A stretch of DNA of 64,000 bases from NCBI RefSeq assembly GCF_000526995.1, contig NZ_AZUI01000001.1, positions 620,001-684,000 on the forward strand, given 5' to 3'. The notes beneath the pieces were generated by a model. It was not told where the DNA came from. It did no database searches and was given only the letters and a program-made list of their open reading frames with translations. This document shows positions 1-8,271 of this stretch, in pieces. The stretch comes from Lacrimispora indolis DSM 755 (GTDB taxonomy: Bacteria; Bacillota; Clostridia; Lachnospirales; Lachnospiraceae). Within the stretch, counting starts at the first letter, position 1, and the number at the start of each line of letters is the position of its first letter. A program made the position numbers and the translations under genes.

Positions 1-96
1 TATAAAAGAAAGAGATGTGGTCAGACCTGAATAAAGAATGATCACAACATAATAAATAATGCAGGAAACGGCTATCAGCCAAAATATTAACGCCAT
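1..96 (-). CDS. Membrane protein, N-terminal fragment (runs off the window)
   Basis: An open frame starts with ATG at 94-96 and continues to the window edge for 32 codons without a stop. A GGAGG lies seven bases before the ATG. The visible residues (MALIFWLIAVSC, then IIYYVVIILYSG) are almost entirely hydrophobic, so they form a first transmembrane helix or signal anchor. A candidate promoter lies at 157-185. The rest of the gene is outside the window, so the family cannot be named. Confidence 0.55.
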   Translation of the reverse strand, partial: MALIFWLIAVSCIIYYVVIILYSGLTTSLSFI

Positions 97-156
97 ATGC
101 CAGCCTCCATTCTACACGTTTTAAAATCAGGTAAATTCTGGGCATAATTCTTTTAT

Positions 157-185
157 AGCATACCACAATATAGGAATTTCTACAA
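157..185 (-). promoter_or_regulatory. Candidate promoter of the membrane protein gene
   Basis: On the minus strand TTGTAG (180-185) and TATGCT (157-162) are 17 bp apart and about 60 bp upstream of the start at 96. The match to the sigma-A consensus is moderate. Confidence 0.35.
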
Positions 186-245
186 CTGTCACTGAAATTA
201 TAGGAAAATCAGGTATGGATGCACCTGATACTCTTATAATGAAGC

Positions 246-300
246 AGAAAAGGCGGCTTGCAGAAGAAAACCAGTACCTGTTTTCTTTTGCAAGCCGCCC
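246..300 (-). terminator. Rho-independent terminator of the trpB2 gene
   Basis: A long stem (GGCGGCTTGCA... with ...TGCAAGCCGCC, about 252-299) is followed on the minus strand by a T-rich stretch. It lies 25 bp past the trpB2 stop codon. Confidence 0.8.
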
Positions 301-322
301 TTGTTCCTCATAAAAGGTGTTT

Positions 323-1708
323 CTATTCCATATTACCCGGGAATCTTGGAATTCCGTCAAATCCGACCTTCAGATCATCATCGGCGGGGATATAGTCTGT
401 CATCACTCCGTCATGGAACTTCTCATATGCCAACATATCAAAATATCCTGTGCCGGTAAGGCCAAAGAGGATGGTCTTTTCTTCTCCTGTCTCTTTGCAC
501 TTTAAAGCCTCGTCAATCGCCGCCTTAATCGCATGACTGCTTTCCGGGGCCGGAAGGATTCCTTCTACTCTCGCAAACTGTTCCGCTGCCTCAAATACAG
601 CTGTCTGTTCTACTGAGCGAGCTTCCATGTATCCGTCATGATAAAGCTGTGACAATGTGGAACTCATCCCATGATACCGCAGGCCACCCGCATGGTTTGC
701 TGATGGGATAAATCCACTTCCGAGGGTATACATTTTAGCCAGCGGACATACCATTCCGGTATCGCAAAAATCATAAGCAAAAACGCCTCGTGTCAGGCTT
801 GGGCAGGATGCAGGTTCTACGGCAATAAACCGGTAATCTGCTTCGCCCCTGAGTTTTTCACCCATAAACGGAGATATCAATCCTCCCAGATTGGAGCCGC
901 CGCCCGCACATCCGATGATAATATCAGGCTTGATTCCGTATTTATCCATGGCAATCTTGGCTTCCACTCCAATCACTGACTGATGAAGCAGCACCTGGTT
1001 TAAAACGCTTCCCAGCACATACCGGTACCCATCTGTATGGGTTGCCACTTCCACCGCCTCAGAAATGGCACATCCCAGACTTCCTGTGGTCCCGGGATGA
1101 TCAGCCAGGATCTTTCTTCCTATCTCTGTTGTCTCAGACGGGGACGGAGTCACGCTTGCCCCATAGGTGCGCATTACTTCTCTGCGGAAGGGCTTTTGTT
1201 CATAAGAACACTTCACCATATACACCTTGCAATCCAGTTCCAGATAAGAGCATGCCATGGAAAGAGCCGTTCCCCACTGCCCTGCCCCGGTCTCAGTGGT
1301 CACTCCCTTTAACCCCTGTTCCTTTGCGTAATAAGCCTGTGCAATAGCGGAATTCAGCTTATGGCTTCCGCTTGTATTATTTCCTTCAAATTTGTAATAA
1401 ATTTTAGCCGGAGTCTGAAGCTTCTCTTCCAGGCAGTATGCTCTTACTAACGGTGCCGGACGGTACATTTTATAAAAGTCACGGATTTTTTCCGGAATTT
1501 CTATAAAACGATTATCATTATCCAGCTCCTGTTTTACCAGTTCTTTACAAAATACAGTTCCAAGTTCTTCCTCTGACATTGGCTGTAAGGTTCCGGGATT
1601 TAAAAGAGGGGCCGGCTTATTCTTCATATCGGCACGAACATTGTACCACTCCTTTGGCATCTCGCTTTCTTCCAGATAAATTTTGTAGGGAATCTTGTTT
1701 TCACTCAT
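323..1708 (-). CDS. trpB: TrpB2-type tryptophan synthase beta chain
   Basis: This is a PLP enzyme of 461 residues that joins indole and serine to make tryptophan. The lysine motif near residue 115 reads EGNNTSGSHKLNSA, which is the TrpB2 form. Classical TrpB has NHTGAHKIN at this place. The PLP-phosphate loop GCAGGGSNLGG lies near residue 270. The protein is about 60 residues longer than classical TrpB, as usual for TrpB2. No trpA or other trp gene is adjacent, so the likely role is indole salvage rather than de novo synthesis (inference). The ATG has AAAGGAG eight bases upstream. A T-box leader with a UGG specifier precedes the gene, so expression should rise when tRNA-Trp is uncharged. Confidence 0.9.
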   Translation of the reverse strand: MSENKIPYKIYLEESEMPKEWYNVRADMKNKPAPLLNPGTLQPMSEEELGTVFCKELVKQELDNDNRFIEIPEKIRDFYKMYRPAPLVRAYCLEEKLQTPAKIYYKFEGNNTSGSHKLNSAIAQAYYAKEQGLKGVTTETGAGQWGTALSMACSYLELDCKVYMVKCSYEQKPFRREVMRTYGASVTPSPSETTEIGRKILADHPGTTGSLGCAISEAVEVATHTDGYRYVLGSVLNQVLLHQSVIGVEAKIAMDKYGIKPDIIIGCAGGGSNLGGLISPFMGEKLRGEADYRFIAVEPASCPSLTRGVFAYDFCDTGMVCPLAKMYTLGSGFIPSANHAGGLRYHGMSSTLSQLYHDGYMEARSVEQTAVFEAAEQFARVEGILPAPESSHAIKAAIDEALKCKETGEEKTILFGLTGTGYFDMLAYEKFHDGVMTDYIPADDDLKVGFDGIPRFPGNME

Positions 1709-1728
1709 GCAAAAATCTCCTTTCTTCT

Positions 1729-1790
1729 TTCCCGCCCACGATTTATGGGCATAAAGGTATACCCGTAGGGTGTTTCTTCTTTCCGGGATA
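1729..1790 (-). repeat. Intercistronic double-hairpin repeat, copy 1
   Basis: Read on the minus strand, a CCC-TAC-GGG hairpin is followed by the core ATACCTTTATG and then a GCCCA...TGGGC hairpin. It lies about 20 bp upstream of the trpB2 ATG, between the T-box terminator and the ribosome site. It belongs to the family also found at 11.7, 18.2, 19.4, 20.4 and 62.7 kb. Confidence 0.75.
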
Positions 1791-1799
1791 AGTAGATTT

Positions 1800-2084
1800 T
1801 TACAATAAAAAAACTCTTATCCCACACAATAAATTATTGCAGGGACAAGAGTATGAATCGTCATAACTCCTGCGGTGCCACCCGGCTTGATGCATCTGGC
1901 GCATCCTCTCACGCATACTGACATATGCTGACTTTTATAACGGAGTTTACTCTCCGGCTTACCTACTTACCATTCAGTTCGCCCTCAGAAGCCCATTCCC
2001 AATTGCCTTTCCCTGCCGCAATCCCACCGCCTGCGGCTCTCTGTGTGGTAAGTACAACGGTACTTGCTCTTCCTCATAGGTTTA
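1800..2084 (-). promoter_or_regulatory. T-box leader, tRNA-Trp specific
   Basis: Read on the minus strand, the leader contains an AGAGAG bulge motif, a specifier loop with GAA followed directly by TGG (UGG at 1970-1972) and the conserved T-box GGGTGGCACCGC (1872-1883). It ends in a terminator stem (1813-1852) followed by seven or more Ts. A TACTTA/TAAGTA helix closes the specifier loop. UGG is the tryptophan codon and matches the trpB2 gene downstream. Uncharged tRNA-Trp would stabilise the antiterminator. Confidence 0.9.
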
Positions 2085-2089
2085 AAAAA

Positions 2090-2118
2090 ACTCTACCACG
2101 GGAATTGTTATTTGTCAA
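2090..2118 (-). promoter_or_regulatory. Promoter of the T-box/trpB2 transcript
   Basis: On the minus strand TTGACA (2113-2118) is 17 bp from TAGAGT (2090-2095). It is placed correctly for a transcript that begins at the 5' end of the T-box leader. Confidence 0.75.
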
Positions 2119-2155
2119 TCATTTATACTTGAGTTTTACCGGATTCAAGTCCTCC

Positions 2156-2950
2156 CTACATAAAGGACTGAAATGTTTCAAAGAAATCATCTGTCCATGG
2201 AATATTCACGTAATCTTCATTGATGTTGCGCTTAAACAAACTGGGATACTTTTTAATTAAGTCTTTTTTGTCCCTGTCCAATTTAAAGAGGTGCTTTTGC
2301 AGCACGTACAGCATTGCCTTGGTATCTCTTGTCTGGAGAGCGAGTATGATTTCTTCATGCTGTGCAACAATTTCTTTTACACTCTGCATTTCCCGGCAGC
2401 TTAGAAGCCGTATTCTCCTGAAATGGCCTCCAACATTATTGATGGTCTGAAAGCTGAAAAGGCGGTCTGTTACCCGGTAAAATATCTTATGAAACTCATC
2501 ATCCATATGCAGGAACTTCCTTACATCACCATTGCCTGTCTCAGTAAAGGCTTTCTGTTCCATCAGGTTGTTCTGTAATTCCAACAAATCCGTAGGAGTA
2601 TGGCATGCCATAAACAGCTTCATAACCTCTTCTTCTACGGCAAGCCTTAAAAAACGTTCCTGTTCCACTCTATCTAAATCTATCTTGGACACCCTTGTTC
2701 CTCTCTGTGGGAGAAGAGTCACCAGATCTTCCTGTTCAAGCCTGATGAGCGCATCTCTGACCGGAGTGCGCCCAATGTTTAATAAATCACAAATATCCCT
2801 GATACTTAAGTTGATCCCCGGTCTTAAATGAAGATCCAGGATTTTTTCACGGAGAAGCTGGTACGCATTGTTATCTGTGCTTTCCCCCTGACGGGAAGCC
2901 TCCTCCTGGCCGTCAGCGGAAGACGATATGGCTCCATTATATACTTCCAA
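2156..2950 (-). CDS. GntR-family (FadR/FCD type) transcriptional regulator
   Basis: The protein has 264 residues. Its N-terminal winged helix-turn-helix reads AYQLLREKILDLHLRPG, then IRDICDLLNIGRTPVRDALIRLEQEDLV and LLPQRGTRV, the GntR signature. The helical C-terminal half fits an FCD ligand-binding domain. I chose the TTG at 2948-2950 because AAAGGAGG lies seven bases upstream; an ATG at 2996-2998 lacks a good site and would add 16 residues. It is the last gene after the permease, hydantoinase and HExxH genes and probably regulates that operon (inference). The palindrome at 7285-7296 is a candidate operator. The effector is unknown. Confidence 0.85.
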   Translation of the reverse strand: MEVYNGAISSSADGQEEASRQGESTDNNAYQLLREKILDLHLRPGINLSIRDICDLLNIGRTPVRDALIRLEQEDLVTLLPQRGTRVSKIDLDRVEQERFLRLAVEEEVMKLFMACHTPTDLLELQNNLMEQKAFTETGNGDVRKFLHMDDEFHKIFYRVTDRLFSFQTINNVGGHFRRIRLLSCREMQSVKEIVAQHEEIILALQTRDTKAMLYVLQKHLFKLDRDKKDLIKKYPSLFKRNINEDYVNIPWTDDFFETFQSFM

Positions 2951-3028
2951 CTTTGAACCTCCTTTTATAATTGACCATATTTTTTTAATAATCGCCATTT
3001 TCCAACAATAAAATAATCATATTCCATT

Positions 3029-3673
3029 TTATAGGATAGAGGAGAAAAAATCAATAGAGCAAACACCCGTCTTAATCAATAAACACATTTCATACAGGCA
3101 GGGAGAATAGGATAGCCCACTCATTATTTTGGAAAAATGAATGGCTCCCACCTCTCCTGCCCCGTCAAGGCCTCTGGACTTAGGAAACAGATTCCATACC
3201 GGCCTTTTTAACATTTTGCTGCGGGTATAGATTCCCGGCGTATTTTCTTCAATACAGTGGAAAATTTCATGGAACAGAACGATTTCTTCCAGTGCTTCCT
3301 CCCGGATTATTTCCGTTAAACCGTATTCTTTTATAAAACCTTTTATTGCGTTTAAGGTACTGTCATTTAAAATGACAGTACCTTCTTCCGGTTCATATAT
3401 TCCCATATATAAAAATGGTTTTCTAAGTTCTTCTTTTGTTCTTTTTATGGTTAAACCCAGTGTACCGGCAAGAGAAGCGCCGGAAACGGCCCCATAGTCC
3501 TTCTTTAACTGTGACGCATATTTTTCTGCCGTTTCCATGGAGTAAAACAGAATTTCCCGTTCTTCCTCTTTTGACAGTTCACAGGAAGCCGGTTGATTTT
3601 TTAGCACACGGCTATACCATTTTACATCATGGACAGCAGCAATTTTTTCTATAAGCTCCCGCATACACTCCAT
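3029..3673 (-). CDS. Putative zincin-like protein with HExxH motif
   Basis: I do not recognise a named family for this 214-residue protein. It has the pattern LFHEIFHCIEE near residue 133, an HExxH zinc-protease signature. A later glutamate in GAGEVGAIHFSK near residue 174 could be the third ligand. No signal peptide or membrane helix is visible, so it is probably cytoplasmic. The start lies just past the hydantoinase stop codon with almost no gap, so translation is probably coupled. It could be a peptidase working on products of the hydantoinase pathway, but this is only an inference from its neighbours. Confidence 0.6.
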   Translation of the reverse strand: MECMRELIEKIAAVHDVKWYSRVLKNQPASCELSKEEEREILFYSMETAEKYASQLKKDYGAVSGASLAGTLGLTIKRTKEELRKPFLYMGIYEPEEGTVILNDSTLNAIKGFIKEYGLTEIIREEALEEIVLFHEIFHCIEENTPGIYTRSKMLKRPVWNLFPKSRGLDGAGEVGAIHFSKIMSGLSYSPCLYEMCLLIKTGVCSIDFFSSIL

Positions 3674-3676
3674 TTT

Positions 3677-5803
3677 TTACAGCTCGTTGCGCGCCAGGAT
3701 CAGGATGATTTCAGCATCTTCCTTGATATCAATAAGCTCAACCCCGGCTAATCCTGATACCTGATCCAAGGCCGGAATTCCGGAATAATCGATAACTCTG
3801 GATTCTGAGGCAATATAACAATCCGGATTGATCCTGACTTCACTTGAAAAGTTGCTGGCCTTATCCCAGGCAAGTTTCAAATCCTCACGGAGCCTGGATT
3901 TTGTTGTAACCAGCACCGTGCCATTGGATCTTTGCACCTTCACAAAGCCTTTTTTATCTATCACTCTCACGGGAGTTTTCCCGTCTTTTTCAGCAGTCAC
4001 CACAAATATGGAACCATTGCTTCCTGCCAGCTTCATCTTAGACCGTTCCAGGCCAATGGATTCCGCCGCAATTGTAAGCGCCTCTTCCTCATCACAATTC
4101 TTCATTAAGTCCGTGGTCTTCACTTCTGTGGATCCCATGGCAATGGCCGTAACCTTCTGGGCCTGCTCATCAATTTCCACATAGACTTCAATGCTGTCTT
4201 CCACTGCACCGCTGTTCATTGCCAAAGCCTTTGCTTCTTTCTTAAGGGCGGCAATATCTTCTGCAGTTGGATTGGGAATGGTCCGCTCTACCATTTCCCT
4301 GACCATGGCCAGCGCCACGCCGATAGAAGAAATAACCTCGGCATTCACCGGTATCTGGTATTTAAAATTCATTTCATTTGCCGTAAAGGTCAACAGTGTT
4401 CCGGCACCGCCTCCTGCACCTACCAGTACGATCTGTTCTCTTTCAATTTTGTATTTATCGATCAGGTCTTCAATGACGGGTTTGATTTTATCACAAGCTT
4501 TTTGAAGAACCGCCCTTGCCGTATCTTCCAGGGACATCCCCACTTCATCGGCCAGCAGCTGCATGGCTTTGCAGCTGGATTCGTAATTACCCATTGCATA
4601 ATCCCCGTCTTCCAGGATTCCCAGTACATTGGCAGCACAGGTATTTGTGATGGTTACGCTTTCGCCGTTCTTCAAGCGTACCGCCACATAGTCGCTGGGG
4701 TCATTTTCACGTGGCTTGATGTAATATAATTCTGCCCCTTCAAACAGCGCAGGCTCTGTAAAACAGGCATATCCCATATTTGCAATATGTGCGGAACGGG
4801 GGCCCACATCAACGATCGCGCCCTTTTTCGCACGGATCATACTTCCGCCGGCAACACCAAGTACCCGGACATCTAAGCTGTTTACGTAGGTTCTGTGCCC
4901 TCCGATAATGGAATAATCCACAGCCGGACGGCCGTTTTTGATCACCCCGATATTGGTGGAGGTTCCGCCGACCTCAAAATAAATGCCATTGGAAGCCCGC
5001 AGATACATAAGGGCACCAATTACACTGGCCGCAGGTCCTGAGAGCATGGTAAGGATCGGGCGCTTTTTCATTTCGTTGATTTCCATGACCCCGCCGTCCC
5101 CGCGCATGATCATAAGAGGGACCGTTACCTTTGCGGCACGTACGCTTCGCTCTGTGGAATTGGCCGTATCCAGCATTTTGGGCAGGATGGACGCATTTAA
5201 GCAGGCGGTTCGGGTTCGGGTGGTCAGACCATAGAGCTTTGTAATATCAGAAGCTACGGTACAGGGGATTCCCTGACCTTCTGCAATCTCCGCAACCATG
5301 CGCTCTTCCTTCATATTGTCCACGCCAAATGCCTTGCTGGCCACGATCACCTTATCCCCCTGATCTGCCATCTTTTTGATCACAGAAGATACGTTATCCG
5401 GAGTCATGTCCTTGGTTTTCATAAAGCTATGGTCAATATTGATCCACTTTCCGGTTCCCAGATCAATATCCTTGATCTTTGTCTGGCGCTTTGTAAAGAA
5501 TGCCTCCAGACCGCCGCCGCTCATTCCAATGACACCCACTTTTGCCACGTCTCCCTCCAGCAGGGCATTGGTAGCCTGAGTGGTGCTGTGAGCAATAAAA
5601 ATCACTTCCTCTGGTTTAATATCGTTCTCAGAAAGGCATTTCTTAAATGCTTCCACAACACCTGCTGCCACTCCGTTTTCGTCATGGTGGGTTGTCATTA
5701 CGGATCCTTTTCCCACAATCTCGTTTGTACTGTTGTCTATTGCTACGGCCTTTGTGTGGGTTCCTCCCACATCAATGCCAATTCTTATTGCTCGGTTGCT
5801 CAT
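3677..5803 (-). CDS. Hydantoinase/oxoprolinase family protein (HyuA-like)
   Basis: The protein has 708 residues. The N-terminal motif RIGIDVGGTHTKAVAID is the ATP-binding signature of the hydantoinase/oxoprolinase fold. MLSGPAASVIGA and YFEVGGTSTNIG further on are typical of the hydantoinase A domain. Family members use ATP to open cyclic amides such as hydantoins or 5-oxoproline, or carboxylate ketones together with partner subunits. No HyuB-type subunit is present here, so the substrate is open. I chose the ATG at 5801-5803, which has GGAGG seven bases upstream; a longer frame begins at 5851. It follows a permease gene by 89 bp and precedes the HExxH gene, and all are on one strand. Confidence 0.85.
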   Translation of the reverse strand: MSNRAIRIGIDVGGTHTKAVAIDNSTNEIVGKGSVMTTHHDENGVAAGVVEAFKKCLSENDIKPEEVIFIAHSTTQATNALLEGDVAKVGVIGMSGGGLEAFFTKRQTKIKDIDLGTGKWINIDHSFMKTKDMTPDNVSSVIKKMADQGDKVIVASKAFGVDNMKEERMVAEIAEGQGIPCTVASDITKLYGLTTRTRTACLNASILPKMLDTANSTERSVRAAKVTVPLMIMRGDGGVMEINEMKKRPILTMLSGPAASVIGALMYLRASNGIYFEVGGTSTNIGVIKNGRPAVDYSIIGGHRTYVNSLDVRVLGVAGGSMIRAKKGAIVDVGPRSAHIANMGYACFTEPALFEGAELYYIKPRENDPSDYVAVRLKNGESVTITNTCAANVLGILEDGDYAMGNYESSCKAMQLLADEVGMSLEDTARAVLQKACDKIKPVIEDLIDKYKIEREQIVLVGAGGGAGTLLTFTANEMNFKYQIPVNAEVISSIGVALAMVREMVERTIPNPTAEDIAALKKEAKALAMNSGAVEDSIEVYVEIDEQAQKVTAIAMGSTEVKTTDLMKNCDEEEALTIAAESIGLERSKMKLAGSNGSIFVVTAEKDGKTPVRVIDKKGFVKVQRSNGTVLVTTKSRLREDLKLAWDKASNFSSEVRINPDCYIASESRVIDYSGIPALDQVSGLAGVELIDIKEDAEIILILARNEL

Positions 5804-5892
5804 TCGTTGTCCTCCATCTAAAACAGGCAAGGGCATACAGACATTTTGCATGCCCTTATCTGTGAAACTTTTTCATCTGCCAAAGCTGAGCA

Positions 5893-7194
5893 TTAAACCA
5901 TTCTTCCTATGGTAAAATAAATAAGGATTTCAATGGCAACAAGGCTTGCCCAGGCCCACGGCAGATTGGTCTTTATGTACTGTTTTGGCTCTACCTTTGC
6001 ATAGCTTAAGCCCCACATGGTCCAGGACTGGGTAGGACAAGCACTTGCTACAATAGCAACCGGAGGAATCAGGAACATGGCAAACAGGAAATGAGGATTA
6101 AACGCACCCGTTGCATTTAAAATCGAATACAGAGCAATGCCGGAGCCCCAGATCATCAGCGGTCCGCGGAACAATGCCAGAGGCGCCAGAATACAGAAGG
6201 CCGCCAGAACTACAATTTCGGATCTTGGAACTACATCACCAAGCAAGGTCTGAAGATAAGGCACCACCTTCGTCGCAGCTCCCTGGAAAATGTTTACGCT
6301 GTAAAGCATACCGATCAAAAGTCCGCTGTCCGCAACACCGTCGTATAATGTCTTTTGTGTCTTATCCACAGCAGTCTTGTAAGTCCTTAAATTCCGTGTG
6401 AACAAAAGTCCTATAAAGCTGCCTAACAGGAAAGCCGGAACCGGCTGCCATTTGAAAATTCCTACCATTGCAATGGGCACAAAAGGCACGATAAAGCAGT
6501 ACCAGCCAAGGGGCTTTTCTTCGTAGCTTTCCTGTACGCCCGCTTCCCAGGCCCGCCTTCTTCCTCTTTTGCTGTTTTTGAAATGATGGAACACAACAAA
6601 TGCGATCATAATGACCATGTGAATGGCAGTTGCCATCAGGGCAAAGCGGATGTAGTTGTCATTGTAGGAAGCCACATCTTCACCAAATACTTTTTCAAAC
6701 TGGCTCACATAAGCGATGTTTAAGTACATTCCCCCTGCAACGGACAGCATATAAGCGCCTAAAGCCGCCCTCTTCTCCACTCCCATGGAAAACAGAATGG
6801 GAAGCACGATCATACCGATGGCCATAACGGAGCCTACTCCAAAAACGCTGGTAAAAAGCAGGTTGCAGATAATGCACAGCAGCAATGTGGTTACCAGGGG
6901 TCTGTCTCCTGCAAATTCCACGGTCTTTTTAATGATATAGCCGGCAATTCCCGTATCAACCAGAATACGTCCAAACCATGCACCAAAGATTATAATTGCT
7001 ATGGTCTTTCCGTAATCATCCAGCGGCTTTTGAAATACATCGCTTACCACCTCATTGATCGGCACACGTCCGATCAAACACCATAAAACGGCTGTGGCAA
7101 TAAATCCGATCAAAAGATTTCCGCCTTTCATGCAGTACACTACCAGCCCCACAAAGACCAGCAGCAGCAATATGCCAGTAATAATGTCAAGCAT
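5893..7194 (-). CDS. Permease of the ion-transporter (GntP/DcuC/CitMHS-like) superfamily
   Basis: This is an integral membrane protein of 433 residues with about 11 hydrophobic segments. The first is MLDIITGILLLLVFVGLVVY. The region GAWFGRILVDTGIAGYIIKK near residue 72 and the later GVGSVMAIGMIVLPILFSMGV resemble carboxylate/gluconate permeases of the GntP or DcuC type. It is the first gene of the permease-hydantoinase-HExxH-GntR operon and probably imports the compound that the hydantoinase processes. The assignment to the superfamily is by pattern; the exact family and substrate are not certain. Confidence 0.7.
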   Translation of the reverse strand: MLDIITGILLLLVFVGLVVYCMKGGNLLIGFIATAVLWCLIGRVPINEVVSDVFQKPLDDYGKTIAIIIFGAWFGRILVDTGIAGYIIKKTVEFAGDRPLVTTLLLCIICNLLFTSVFGVGSVMAIGMIVLPILFSMGVEKRAALGAYMLSVAGGMYLNIAYVSQFEKVFGEDVASYNDNYIRFALMATAIHMVIMIAFVVFHHFKNSKRGRRRAWEAGVQESYEEKPLGWYCFIVPFVPIAMVGIFKWQPVPAFLLGSFIGLLFTRNLRTYKTAVDKTQKTLYDGVADSGLLIGMLYSVNIFQGAATKVVPYLQTLLGDVVPRSEIVVLAAFCILAPLALFRGPLMIWGSGIALYSILNATGAFNPHFLFAMFLIPPVAIVASACPTQSWTMWGLSYAKVEPKQYIKTNLPWAWASLVAIEILIYFTIGRMV

Positions 7195-7284
7195 CGTTTC
7201 TCTCTCCTTTTTAATTGTAATTTTTTACAGCTACGTCATGTCTGTTTCCGGATTTGATTCTTGGTGTCGCAACTAAAATTTCAT

Positions 7285-7296
7285 CTGATATATCAG
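7285..7296. promoter_or_regulatory. Candidate GntR operator palindrome
   Basis: CTGATATATCAG is a perfect 12-bp palindrome about 90 bp upstream of the permease start. It lies next to an AT-rich -10-like TATATT/TATTAT on the minus strand. FCD-type GntR proteins bind short palindromes of this size. The link to the GntR gene at 2156-2950 is an inference. Confidence 0.35.
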
Positions 7297-7341
7297 TTTT
7301 CTCATATAATATATCACATGAAAGATGCAGATACTATATGC

Positions 7342-7378
7342 ATTATTTATAAAAAATAAATAATTTTTTATAAATAAT
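7342..7378. repeat. Perfect AT-only inverted repeat
   Basis: Two 16-bp arms (7342-7357 and 7363-7378) made only of A and T are exact reverse complements around a 5-bp spacer. They lie about 150 bp upstream of the permease gene. No G or C is present, so this is not a typical terminator. Confidence 0.6.
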
Positions 7379-7450
7379 ACACATTTTCTTTATACTTTTA
7401 CCTTAAACTGTGATCATTCAAAGAAAGAAAATCCCGCTTTCATTTTTTAG

Positions 7451-7502
7451 CATAAAAAAGAGGCTGGAGAAAACCTCTTTCCGGTTCTCTCCGCCTCTTC
7501 CG
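7451..7502 (-). terminator. Terminator of the satD/DUF3307 operon
   Basis: AAGAGGC-GGAGA... pairs with ...TCTCC-GCCTCTT, and the minus strand continues with TTTTTTATGC. It lies just past the DUF3307 stop codon. Confidence 0.8.
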
Positions 7503-7527
7503 CCCAAAGCATATGGGTAATCTGATT

Positions 7528-8271
7528 TTATATCTTAAAATAGCTGTTTGTCACGGCACAGGCAATGGCTATGAATGCACTTAATAATGTGCCCACCAGA
7601 TATTTTTCTGCAAACGCCTGATCTTCCAGCTTTTTAAAACGTGCCACACTTTTTGCCGTCAGCACAAATCCAATGGTACTGTACTGCCCTATCATGCCCA
7701 GCAGGAATATGATTTCACGTTCCAATATTCCTATATAGGATCCGATTTTGGGATTTTCTGTGTCACGTTCCTTTGTCACTGCTGCAAAGACCAGCTTGAT
7801 CAGTATGGAAGCCGGATGGCCGCAGATTAAGATTCCCATTGCCATCTTAATGATGTCAGCCAGTACTTTTGTATCATAGCTTCCTGTTAAAATATGTATA
7901 TACGCCCCGCCTGTAAGCCCTGTCAGGCTGCATCCGATTATAAGGATGGCAGCATGTAAGATCTGGTCAATGAAAAACAGACAGATATCCTGACCGGGTT
8001 TTAAATTTCTGTTTTTTTCAATCCATATCTTACAATCATCAATGGCTCCATGGGATATTCCGGCAAGAACAGAAAAAATAAGGAGTCCGGGCACCTGATC
8101 CCTGGTCAGGGGAATCACCGCACAAATAAACAGGGAAAAGGAATAGCACATACAGTGCATCACCAGGATGGAGAAATTATTCTTTTTCTTTTCTGCGATC
8201 TCATCAGTCTGGACATAGAAATCGCCTATGATATGCCCTATCAACAGTAATTTAAGAATCATATTTTTCAC
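7528..8271 (-). CDS. DUF3307 family membrane protein
   Basis: The protein has 247 residues and about six hydrophobic segments. The N-terminal LLLIGHIIGDFYVQTDEIAEKK carries the H..GDF..Q pattern of DUF3307. Its first 20 bases overlap the 3' end of the satD-like gene, so the two are translationally linked. DUF3307 genes commonly sit next to satD, but the function of the pair is not known. A membrane effector or partner of the SatD-like protein is plausible (inference). Confidence 0.75.
   Translation of the reverse strand: MKNMILKLLLIGHIIGDFYVQTDEIAEKKKNNFSILVMHCMCYSFSLFICAVIPLTRDQVPGLLIFSVLAGISHGAIDDCKIWIEKNRNLKPGQDICLFFIDQILHAAILIIGCSLTGLTGGAYIHILTGSYDTKVLADIIKMAMGILICGHPASILIKLVFAAVTKERDTENPKIGSYIGILEREIIFLLGMIGQYSTIGFVLTAKSVARFKKLEDQAFAEKYLVGTLLSAFIAIACAVTNSYFKI

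Noticed and set aside
127..360. 77-codon minus-strand open frame next to the window start
   Set aside because: It covers the trpB2 terminator hairpin and the trpB2 stop region, has no ribosome site and no recognisable protein pattern.
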